From Selenomonadaceae bacterium (GTDB lineage: Bacteria; Bacillota; Negativicutes; Selenomonadales; Selenomonadaceae), in NCBI GenBank assembly GCA_017445435.1, contig JAFSUE010000167.1, forward strand, positions 1-9,792: a stretch of DNA of 9,792 bases, given 5' to 3'. Every line of letters starts with the position of its first letter. Position 1 is the stretch's first letter. Shown here one piece after another: positions 1 through 6,596 of this stretch. Under the pieces are notes generated by a model. It searched no databases and was not told the DNA's origin. It saw only the letters and a program-made list of their open reading frames with translations. Position numbers and translations under genes: made by a program.

Positions 1-288
1 ACGATAACTAATGACCCCGACAACTCCAACTTTACGAACAATTTCAGCGTCAATTACAATGATCCTGCCGACGTGACAAAGATAACTGGACCTGCTACGA
101 CAACCGTTTCTGTCACGAACAAAGCTACAAATAATAATTACAACACAAGCGACATTAGCGCGACAACTGGCATATACAACAGCTTGACTAAAAATGCGGA
201 GGACGGCACATATACAATCCAAGCCGTTAAAGATAATGTCACGTACAATATCAATATTAAGACGGGCTTAGTTGTAAGTGATACGACA
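1..288 (+). repeat. Module A, first copy (partial at left edge)
   Basis: This segment of the giant protein aligns with 1756-2049. Shared landmarks are NSNFT-NF, a TGP-TTV segment, YNT-D, DG-YTI and an identical KDNVTYNINIK stretch followed by a V-SDT end. It differs from the B modules by lacking the NGYDV and TKN-DGTFTY blocks. The copy begins mid-module, so the protein continues to the left. Confidence 0.8.
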
Positions 289-3200
289 ATTCCAGTTACG
301 ATTAACGTTGAAAACGGCAAACTGACTGACGGCGCATTCACTAGCAACGGCTACGACGTGACGAATAACGATATTAAGACGCTCCTGCAAGATGCGCTTG
401 AAGTCATCAACGTCGACGGCAAAACTACTGTTAAGTTTAAAGATGAAATTTCCGCGCAGACTACTACAAATGCTGACGGTACAGTTACCTACAACGTCAC
501 GAAAGGTACAACGCCTTACACTTTCACGAAGAATACCGACGGCACATTTACTTACAGCGTCACGAATCCTAACGGCGAAGAAATTAATTATCACGTCACG
601 ATTAACAACGGCGATGTCTTGAATGAAAATAATACAAATGTCGTCGTCACGGTCAACAATGGAACAATGACTGACGGCGAATTTACTGGCAACGGCTATG
701 ACGTAGATAACGACTTTATCAAAGGTCTGCTGAATGGCAACTTGCAAGTCATAAACAGAAACGATAAAGCTACCGTCACCGTGAGAAACAATTCAAACTT
801 AGTTCAAAACGGCAATTCTTACACGTACACGACGGCTAACGGTACGCCGTACACTTTCACTAAGACTGGCGACAATCAATATTCCTACACCGTAACCAGC
901 GGCAACACTACCACGCACTACAACGTTACAGTTATTCCCGGCAGTATCAATTCAACTAATCACGTACCAGTTACAATTTCCGTTGGCGACGGCAAAATTA
1001 ATAACGGCGCTTTAACTGTTGTGAAAGACGGCGGCAAAGATTATACGATTGACAATGAAAATATTTCAACGCTCTTGACTGACGTATTGACGGTCGACAC
1101 GAACAGCGACGGTACAGGTACGACGCTGAAATTTACTGACGACGTAAAAGTTGTACGCTTGATTAGAAATTCTGACGGCTCAATTACTTACAACGTCACG
1201 AAAGGTACGACGCCTTACACCTTCACGAAAAATTCTGACGGCACTTTCACTTACACCGACAATTCTGACGCGTCGAACGTTTTAGTCTACAACGTCACGG
1301 TTGATCCAGGTACGCTTACTTACGGCGTCACGGTTAAAGCTGGCGACATTACGCAGACTGATAACGTTGAAACTTCCAACGGCGGCTACACCGTCACGAA
1401 TGACAACACAATCACAAATAGCAATGGCGTTATCGCTGAATTGCTTAATGGCAAGTTGGAAGTTGTACCGACGACTGACGGCTTGAATACAACTTTAGCG
1501 GCGACTGATGCTAACGCGCTTAAACGCAACGGCAATAATTACACGTACACTGCAGACGACGGCAAAATTTATAACTTCACGAAGAACGGCAACGTTTACA
1601 CCTACACGGCGGATAACGGCGCAATTTATGAAGTCACGCTCGAACAAGGCGACGTTGAAAAAATTTACAACATCGGAATTCAAGTAACCGACGGCGTCTT
1701 CTACATAAATGAAAATGGCGTTGGCAACCTTTCACTTGATAAAGCTGAAGGTTACACGATAACGCGGAATGCTGAAAACTCCAACTTCACGGACAATTTC
1801 AATATCAGCTACAATGAACCGCTTAAAAATCCTGGCGATACAACACAAGTCACTGGACCTTACAAAACCACCGTCACTATCAAAAATAAAGACGGCAACT
1901 CCTACAATACGAATGACTTCGACATCATCAGCGGCGGCTACAATAACATTAACGCTAATAGGGATGGCTCGTACACAATCAGCGCCGTTAAAGACAATGT
2001 CACGTACAACATCAACATTAAGCCTGGCTCAATCGTTAGCGATACGCGAATCCCTGTAACGATTAACGTTAAAGACGGCAAAGTTATCGACGATAATTTC
2101 ACTGGTAACGGCTACGACGTGACTAACGCTGATATTAAAACGTTGCTTGAAGGTAAATTGGAAGTCGTCAACGTCGACGGCAAAACTACTGTCAAGTTCA
2201 AAGATGAAGTTTCTACCTTCATAACGAATAACGGCGACGGTACGTACACTTACGACGACGGCACGAATAAATATACTTACAATAAAAATACCGACGGCAC
2301 ATTTACTTACAGCGTCACGAATCCTAACGGCGAAGAAATTAACTACAACGTCACGATTAATACGGGCGACATTACGATAACTAACAGCGTCCCTGTTACA
2401 ATTTCTGTTGATGACGGCACAATCACTGATGATAAATTTACTGGCGGCGGCTACACGATAAACGACCCAACGTCTAGGCTGAAAAATTTGCTTGGCGACT
2501 TGACCGTAACTCCTACAAGCGACGGCAACCATACGACTATAACTTTGCCGACTGGTGAACTTCTCGTACTTAATGGCGACGGCACGTATACTTATACGTA
2601 CACTGGCGAAGACGGCAACATTACTAAGTACATCATCACGATTGATCCCGGCGACATTTCCAAATTTAAAAATGAAAATGTTACAGTCACTGTTGGCAAC
2701 GGCAGAACTGATAACGGCACATTCACGCCCGAAGGTTACACCGTACCAAATGACACAATTCGCAATTTGTTAGATGGCGTTATTACGGTCACGACGACTG
2801 ACAACGCCACGACTAAGTTAGACTTTGTCGACAAATCGGAAGGCGTCTTTACTGACAACGGCGACGGCACTTTCATTTACAACAAAGGCGGCGTCAACTA
2901 TCCATTCACAAAGACTGGCGATAACACGTACACTTTCAGCATGACTGGCGACGACGGCTTAACGACGAACTATAACATTACAATTCAGCCCGGCACGGTG
3001 ACAAATTATCTTGATGAAAACGTTTCAGTTAAAGTTGGCAACGGCTCTTTGAATGACGGCGAATTTAATGGCAACGGTTATAATGTTGACAACGATTTAA
3101 TTGGCGGCTTGCTTTCTGGCGAATTAAACGTTAATTATAATCGCCGCAATATGAGTACCAACGTTGAATTTGCTAACCCAGAAAATCTTACGACGGACGG

Positions 3201-4722
3201 CACGAATTATAGGTACACTAAAGGCGGCGTAACGTACAACTTCACAAAGAATTCTGACGGCACGTTTAACTACGTCGTCACGAATGGCAACACTATCACG
3301 ACGTACAAAGTTACAGTTGATCCTGGCACACTGACAATTCACAATACGCCGCGTGAAACTTCTACGCCGAGTAATACAACTTCCACGCCAAGTAATAATA
3401 CGTCGACGCCGTCAACTCCTACAAATAATAATTCAAGCGGCGGCAATACTTCAACTCCTACGACACCTACAAATAATAATTCTAGTTCGAGCGGCGGCGG
3501 CAGTTCCTCAACTCCTACAACGCCTACAAATTCCGTACCTACTCCAATTTATACAACTTCCACGCCCGCGCAGAATACGACTTCAACACCCGCGCAAGAT
3601 ACTACAACGCCTTCCACGAATGAACCGACTAACGATATTTCTATCACGTCAACGCCCGAACCGACTATCACGACGCCAACTGTTGATATAAATTCTGAAC
3701 CTGAACCGATTGAAGAAATAATTTCTACGCCAGAGACTACGCCGCTTGATGAAATAATTTCGACGCCTGAACCGACTATTACGACGCCAACTGATGAAAT
3801 AATTTCAACGCCTGAATCTGCGCCAACTGATGAAGTAATTTCAACGCCAGAGACTGCGCCGACTGATGAAACAATTTCAACGCCTGAATCTGCGCCGACT
3901 GACGAAATAATTTCAACTACTGAAAATATTGCTGAAGTTGATTTGAATGAGCCTGACGTAGACCTTAGAAGTTCGCAAATGGAAGAGTTCCCAGAAGAAA
4001 AAGGCGACTACATTGACCTTGATGCGCAAGACCACCTCTTGATTGAAACGGTTGACGCTAACGAATCAATCCTTGATATTGACGTTGTCCCCGAAGAATT
4101 TAACGAAGCTACTGCGCGGAATATTGTTGATAGCGGCAACGTTGGCTTAACGTCAATCGCTGAAAGTCCGACGACTGTTGACACTGGCAATAACGCAAAT
4201 ATCAGTACAAATACTTCCACTGGCAACGGCGGCGGCTTGACTAGCATTAATGCTACACCTTCAAATAGTGCGCCTAGCAATGCGCCTTCGTCTACCACGT
4301 CAACTGGCGGCAATCAAACTGGCGGCTTGACTTCTATTTCAAGCAATTCCAATTCAAATAGAAATTCTAATTCACGGTCGACTACTGCAAATGAAAATTC
4401 CACTGGCAACTTGACAACTGTTAATGAAAGTCAAGGCGATACTTCAAGTGCTGGCGACAATGATTCTTCGTCGACGGCTGTTAATATGGACGGCGATTTA
4501 GGCGCTATTGAAGCTGGCAGAAGTGATTCTTCGCAGGAAGTTAGTACGGACGGTAACGGACAAGGTACGCAGGAACTTAGCGCTGGAAGTCAAAATACGC
4601 AAGATTCAAATTCCGATAATCAAACTTCGCAGGATACTAATTCCAATTCCAATTCAAATTCCGATAACTCTAGCGACAATGAAAACGATGATGACAACGA
4701 TAATGATTCTGGCGAAGAATAA
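1..4722 (+). CDS. Giant surface repeat protein (adhesin-like), 5'-truncated by the window edge
   Basis: The reading frame is open from base 1 to a TAA at 4720-4722, giving 1573 visible residues. A GTG at 73 lies inside a repeat module and is not a real start. In order the protein has a partial A module, four B modules, a full A module, four more B modules, a Thr/Pro/Ser/Asn-rich stalk, a 12-residue acidic repeat, an acidic segment, and a Ser/Asn/Asp-rich tail ending in EE. I find no cysteine and no tryptophan in it. B modules repeat a pattern like NGYDV, then LL, then TYTF TKN, DGTFTY, and YNVTI-PG, which suggests small beta-strand domains. There is no LPXTG motif, C-terminal hydrophobic helix, autotransporter barrel or RTX nonapeptide array, so any anchor or export signal must be N-terminal and outside, or of an unrecognised C-terminal type. 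An adhesin, fibre or surface-layer role is inference. I do not recognise the B module as a named family. Confidence 0.93.
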   Translation, partial: TITNDPDNSNFTNNFSVNYNDPADVTKITGPATTTVSVTNKATNNNYNTSDISATTGIYNSLTKNAEDGTYTIQAVKDNVTYNINIKTGLVVSDTTIPVTINVENGKLTDGAFTSNGYDVTNNDIKTLLQDALEVINVDGKTTVKFKDEISAQTTTNADGTVTYNVTKGTTPYTFTKNTDGTFTYSVTNPNGEEINYHVTINNGDVLNENNTNVVVTVNNGTMTDGEFTGNGYDVDNDFIKGLLNGNLQVINRNDKATVTVRNNSNLVQNGNSYTYTTANGTPYTFTKTGDNQYSYTVTSGNTTTHYNVTVIPGSINSTNHVPVTISVGDGKINNGALTVVKDGGKDYTIDNENISTLLTDVLTVDTNSDGTGTTLKFTDDVKVVRLIRNSDGSITYNVTKGTTPYTFTKNSDGTFTYTDNSDASNVLVYNVTVDPGTLTYGVTVKAGDITQTDNVETSNGGYTVTNDNTITNSNGVIAELLNGKLEVVPTTDGLNTTLAATDANALKRNGNNYTYTADDGKIYNFTKNGNVYTYTADNGAIYEVTLEQGDVEKIYNIGIQVTDGVFYINENGVGNLSLDKAEGYTITRNAENSNFTDNFNISYNEPLKNPGDTTQVTGPYKTTVTIKNKDGNSYNTNDFDIISGGYNNINANRDGSYTISAVKDNVTYNINIKPGSIVSDTRIPVTINVKDGKVIDDNFTGNGYDVTNADIKTLLEGKLEVVNVDGKTTVKFKDEVSTFITNNGDGTYTYDDGTNKYTYNKNTDGTFTYSVTNPNGEEINYNVTINTGDITITNSVPVTISVDDGTITDDKFTGGGYTINDPTSRLKNLLGDLTVTPTSDGNHTTITLPTGELLVLNGDGTYTYTYTGEDGNITKYIITIDPGDISKFKNENVTVTVGNGRTDNGTFTPEGYTVPNDTIRNLLDGVITVTTTDNATTKLDFVDKSEGVFTDNGDGTFIYNKGGVNYPFTKTGDNTYTFSMTGDDGLTTNYNITIQPGTVTNYLDENVSVKVGNGSLNDGEFNGNGYNVDNDLIGGLLSGELNVNYNRRNMSTNVEFANPENLTTDGTNYRYTKGGVTYNFTKNSDGTFNYVVTNGNTITTYKVTVDPGTLTIHNTPRETSTPSNTTSTPSNNTSTPSTPTNNNSSGGNTSTPTTPTNNNSSSSGGGSSSTPTTPTNSVPTPIYTTSTPAQNTTSTPAQDTTTPSTNEPTNDISITSTPEPTITTPTVDINSEPEPIEEIISTPETTPLDEIISTPEPTITTPTDEIISTPESAPTDEVISTPETAPTDETISTPESAPTDEIISTTENIAEVDLNEPDVDLRSSQMEEFPEEKGDYIDLDAQDHLLIETVDANESILDIDVVPEEFNEATARNIVDSGNVGLTSIAESPTTVDTGNNANISTNTSTGNGGGLTSINATPSNSAPSNAPSSTTSTGGNQTGGLTSISSNSNSNRNSNSRSTTANENSTGNLTTVNESQGDTSSAGDNDSSSTAVNMDGDLGAIEAGRSDSSQEVSTDGNGQGTQELSAGSQNTQDSNSDNQTSQDTNSNSNSNSDNSSDNENDDDNDNDSGEE
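289..1665 (+). repeat. Modules B1-B4 of the giant repeat protein
   Basis: Four tandem degenerate modules start at about 289 (115 aa), 634 (110 aa), 964 (118 aa) and 1318 (116 aa). Each opens with a strand such as IPVTINV ending in a DG or NG turn, then a GYDV/GYTV block, an LL with a short hydrophobic stretch, a TYTF TK block, and a closing YNVT(I/V)-PG strand. B1 and B3 share the string VTKGTTPYTFTKN almost exactly, also at DNA level (about 496-533 and 1195-1231), which points to local duplication. B4 is the most divergent, with a longer GYTV loop. Boundaries are my choice, set at the first strand. Confidence 0.8.
1666..2049 (+). repeat. Module A, second copy (complete)
   Basis: This is a 128-residue module, longer than the B modules. 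It begins with a YNIGIQVTDG strand and a region (GNLSLDKAEGYTI) whose counterpart for the first copy would lie left of the window. It ends with KDNVTYNINIKPG and IVSD. It separates B1-B4 from B5-B8, so the protein is built as (A, B, B, B, B) followed by (A, B, B, B, B). Confidence 0.8.
2050..3348 (+). repeat. Modules B5-B8 of the giant repeat protein
   Basis: Four further B modules start at about 2050 (113 aa), 2389 (95 aa), 2674 (114 aa) and 3016 (111 aa). B5 is the near copy of B1. B6 is short because it lacks the central Y-FTKN segment. B8 resembles B2 in its first half, with the shared pattern of a DGEF block, NGNGY and VDND before the LL. The last module ends with PGTLTIHNT, after which the sequence becomes low complexity. 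Confidence 0.8.
3349..3711 (+). repeat. Thr/Pro/Ser/Asn-rich low-complexity stalk
   Basis: This encodes about 121 residues made almost entirely of Thr, Pro, Ser, Asn and Gly, with recurrent STPSN, TPTNNN and STPAQ words. Such segments usually act as extended, protease-tolerant spacers in surface proteins and are frequent targets of O-glycosylation. Both roles are inferred from composition only. Confidence 0.75.
3712..3919 (+). repeat. Acidic 12-residue tandem repeat (DEIISTPE type)
   Basis: The core DEIISTPE or a variant recurs at 3712, 3748, 3793, 3829, 3865 and 3901. The spacing is 36 nt except for one step of 45 nt, where TITTPT replaces the usual spacer. The last copy decays into STTEN. 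In-frame repeat lengths mean copy-number change would preserve the reading frame. Confidence 0.85.
4144..4515 (+). repeat. Phased GLTSI-type motif repeat in the C-terminal tail
   Basis: The pentapeptide GLTSI begins at 4144, 4234 and 4324, with weaker relatives NLTTV at 4408 and DLGAI at 4495. Spacings are 30, 30, 28 and 29 residues. The spacers are unrelated Ser/Thr/Asn/Gly-rich sequence, so only the motif is conserved. Preceding it, at about 3920-4143, is an acidic, less repetitive segment. After it comes a Ser/Asn/Gln/Asp tail ending in an Asp/Asn/Glu run. Confidence 0.65.
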
Positions 4723-4748
4723 AATTTATTATTAGTAAGGATTTAATG

Positions 4749-4780
4749 GGGGTAGTGGATAAAAATTCACTCTCTACCCC
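4749..4780 (+). promoter_or_regulatory. Bulged hairpin in the spacer after the giant gene
   Basis: GGGGTA (4749-4754) pairs with TACCCC (4775-4780), and GTGGAT (4755-4760) pairs with ATTCAC (4765-4770), around an AAAA loop. A 4-nt TCTC bulge lies on the 3' arm, and one inner pair is G-T. No T-run follows, so it is not a classical intrinsic terminator. It sits 26 nt after the stop of the giant gene and 28 nt before the next start, so it could stabilise an mRNA end or modulate read-through. Function is unproven. Confidence 0.4.
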
Positions 4781-4792
4781 TACTTCCTATAC

Positions 4793-4798
4793 AAGGAG
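4793..4798 (+). promoter_or_regulatory. Ribosome binding site deciding the 4809 start
   Basis: AAGGAG ends 10 nt before the ATG at 4809. It supports that start over the in-frame ATG at 4746, which has no comparable upstream signal, lies at the foot of the hairpin, and would place 21 polar residues before the signal peptide. Confidence 0.8.
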
Positions 4799-4808
4799 AA
4801 ATACTTTT

Positions 4809-5432
4809 ATGAACGCTCCAAAAATTTTTAAATTCATAATTTTCATTGCGCTGTTAATCGGCATTTGCAATTTCAAATTTGTTGAGGCAGCGCCAATGGA
4901 AATTTCGCCCCACATTTTTATTGACCAAGTCGACAAAGAACATTGGTTTTTGAACGGCGACTCAAAAATTATTTTCGTAGGCAATGGCTCACCGCTTTTT
5001 CCCGACAAAAAAAGCCATTACATTGACTACGATTCTATAAAGTACGGAACTTTGAATGACGGACGCTTTATCATCACGTGCTTTTTTCATGATATGTATG
5101 AATTTGCAGTTTTCTACAAAGGCGAAATTGGCGACGATTCGCGCCGCGCTAGATTTATGATGCGTGACACCGTCGACAGCAACACCAGCCCTTATGAAAT
5201 TGATTCTGTACTTGCTGAATTTAATGGGCAATACCTTGAGCCTTTCCCAGCCGTTGGCACAAATTTAATTCCCTATCGTGTTGCAGAAATGCTTTATTAC
5301 ATCGTCAAGGGACAAAAATTTTACGGCGATTTAAACCCTGCACTTTTCATTGACGAAAGTAACCAAAATATTGTAAATCCCTACACGCAGGATCTTTATG
5401 AACGTTGCGACGTTGCCCGCAGTAATTCCTAA
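4809..5432 (+). CDS. Exported protein of unknown function, 207 aa
   Basis: The N-terminus has Lys residues at 5 and 8, a hydrophobic core at about 9-20, and a likely signal peptidase I site after VEA (about residue 27), so the protein is probably exported. A cysteine at 20 does not sit in a convincing lipobox. The mature part is about 180 residues, rich in Tyr, Phe, Asp and Asn, with a basic RRAR stretch in the middle and no further membrane segment. I do not recognise a family. The ATG at 4809 is chosen for its ribosome binding site and because the signal peptide then starts normally. It lies between the giant repeat protein and a glycosyltransferase, 29 nt from the latter, so co-transcription with the glycosyltransferase is likely. 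An accessory role for the surface protein is a guess from position only. Confidence 0.8.
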   Translation: MNAPKIFKFIIFIALLIGICNFKFVEAAPMEISPHIFIDQVDKEHWFLNGDSKIIFVGNGSPLFPDKKSHYIDYDSIKYGTLNDGRFIITCFFHDMYEFAVFYKGEIGDDSRRARFMMRDTVDSNTSPYEIDSVLAEFNGQYLEPFPAVGTNLIPYRVAEMLYYIVKGQKFYGDLNPALFIDESNQNIVNPYTQDLYERCDVARSNS

Positions 5433-5449
5433 AACTTAAAAGCTAATAT

Positions 5450-5453
5450 GGAG
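5450..5453 (+). promoter_or_regulatory. Ribosome binding site of the glycosyltransferase
   Basis: GGAG with 8 nt to the ATG at 5462, a normal spacing that fixes the start. Confidence 0.7.
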
Positions 5454-5461
5454 AAATTTTT

Positions 5462-6508
5462 ATGTCGGCAGAAAAAATCCCAAAAATTTCCGTTATCATT
5501 CCAATGTACAATGTTGAAAATTACGTCGGCGAATGCTTAGACAGTCTGCTTTGTCAAACTTTCCAAGATTTTGAAGTTATCGTGGTTGACGACTGCTCGA
5601 CTGATGACAGCAAAGGCGTTGTGAAAGGTTATCGCCCAAAATTCAAAGGAAGGTTGCGGCTTGTCGAATCTGAAAAAAATTCTGGCGGTTGCGCTGTACC
5701 GCGAAATATTGGAATGAATTATGCTAGCGGCAAGTACTTATTTTTTTTGGATAGCGACGACTTGATTATAAAAACAGCTTTTGAACAGCTTTACAGTGTG
5801 GCAGAAAATTTTGACGCTGATGTTGTTCAGTGCGAAAAATTTTATACTTCAGATACACCAAATTTGAAAGGTGCGACGTTGACGCTAAAAAGTTTTAAGC
5901 CCAACGACTACGTGATTGTACCAACTTTAGAAACGGAAGATATTGCTCAACGTATTATTGATTTTCACGCGCACAAATATGTTTGGACGGCGTGGTCAAA
6001 ATTACTTCGCCGAGATTTTATGGTCAAAAATAAAATTTACAACCCGATTACGTTAAACAATGAAGACTTAGTATTCACAATTTATTGTTTGTCGTGTGCT
6101 AAACGTTTGGTGCAATTTCCTGACCCCGTGAACATTTATCGTTATCGTCCAGGTTCAATTTTGCATACAAAAATTACTATGACAGAGTACATACGGAAAT
6201 GGATTCGCTCATTTTCAACGGCATTTTCCTGTTGTGATAAATTTTTAAGTACAATGGAATTTTATAAACAAAACCCAGAAATAAAATATCTTGCACTCGA
6301 CGCCATTACTCAAGATACTTTCCGTAAATTGACAAATATTTATCAAAAATTTTCAGCGGCATTGCTTGATGATATAATCCGTGATGAATTTAAAAACTAT
6401 GGCGACCCTTCAGCAATGGCGGCGTTTTTCTTCAATATGTCGATTATGTACAGCATACAAATTGGAACATACCTTTTAAATAAGAATAATTTGAATAAGG
6501 ATAAGTAA
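5462..6508 (+). CDS. Family 2 glycosyltransferase (GT-A fold)
   Basis: The 348-residue protein opens with the GT2 nucleotide-binding strand VIIPMYNVENYV (residues 11-22). It continues with VVDDCSTDDS (41-50), the NSGG...RNIG segment (73-84) and the metal-binding DSDD (97-100), the DXD-type motif that coordinates the sugar nucleotide. Further on it has the WSKLLRRDF block (178-186) and an NNED (199-202) typical of the catalytic-base region in this family. It therefore probably transfers a sugar from a nucleotide donor at the cytoplasmic face, in polysaccharide or protein glycosylation. Donor and acceptor cannot be read from the sequence. There is no signal peptide or clear membrane helix. The C-terminal part from about 205 is family-variable. 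A run of eight T residues at 5751-5758 encodes part of the strand just before DSDD. Its neighbours suggest a role in surface glycan or in modifying the giant Thr/Ser-rich protein. Confidence 0.93.
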   Translation: MSAEKIPKISVIIPMYNVENYVGECLDSLLCQTFQDFEVIVVDDCSTDDSKGVVKGYRPKFKGRLRLVESEKNSGGCAVPRNIGMNYASGKYLFFLDSDDLIIKTAFEQLYSVAENFDADVVQCEKFYTSDTPNLKGATLTLKSFKPNDYVIVPTLETEDIAQRIIDFHAHKYVWTAWSKLLRRDFMVKNKIYNPITLNNEDLVFTIYCLSCAKRLVQFPDPVNIYRYRPGSILHTKITMTEYIRKWIRSFSTAFSCCDKFLSTMEFYKQNPEIKYLALDAITQDTFRKLTNIYQKFSAALLDDIIRDEFKNYGDPSAMAAFFFNMSIMYSIQIGTYLLNKNNLNKDK

Positions 6509-6587
6509 ATAATTTTTCAAAATTTTTGTGTGAAGGAAAATTTTTTACGGCGGCGAATTTTTTTACCAAAATTTAATCACGCTTAAA

Positions 6588-6591
6588 GGAG
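6588..6591 (+). promoter_or_regulatory. Ribosome binding site of nadK
   Basis: GGAG within AAAGGAGA, only 5 nt before the ATG at 6597. The spacing is slightly short, but this is the best signal in the 88-nt AT-rich spacer and supports the upstream of two possible starts. Confidence 0.6.
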
Positions 6592-6596
6592 ATAAT

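Noticed and set aside
73..75. GTG as the start of the giant protein
   Set aside because: The same frame is open back to base 1, and the upstream residues match the second A module, so the gene continues to the left.
268..747. Antisense open frames within the repeat region (also 2029-2532 and 4008-4313)
   Set aside because: They mirror the biased codons of the giant gene, recur at equivalent repeat positions, and lack ribosome binding sites and family motifs.
2224..2650. RTX calcium-binding nonapeptides suggested by repeated NGDGTYTY words
   Set aside because: The words are spaced at module intervals, not as tandem GGXGXDXXX nonapeptides.
3353..3691. Overlapping + frame rich in Arg, Gln and Leu in the stalk region
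   Set aside because: It is a frame-shifted reading of low-complexity Thr/Pro/Asn codons with no independent initiation signal.
3712..3919. CRISPR-like array because of the 36-nt period
   Set aside because: The repeat is coding, contiguous and in frame, with no unique spacers between conserved repeats.
4766..4793. Possible promoter (TTCACT, 16 nt, TATACA)
   Set aside because: Only four of six matches in each box, and the -10 box would overlap the ribosome binding site, leaving almost no leader.
4746..4808. ATG at 4746 as the start of the 207-residue exported protein
   Set aside because: It would put 21 polar residues before a normal signal peptide and overlaps the hairpin; the ribosome binding site at 4793 points to 4809.
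4866..4868. Lipoprotein cysteine in the 207-residue protein's signal region
   Set aside because: The residue before Cys20 is Ile, which does not fit a lipobox; a signal peptidase I site after VEA is more plausible.
6519..6546. AAAATTTT inverted repeat after the glycosyltransferase as a terminator
   Set aside because: The stem is A/T only with a 9-nt loop, so it would be unstable; such words are common in these AT-rich spacers.
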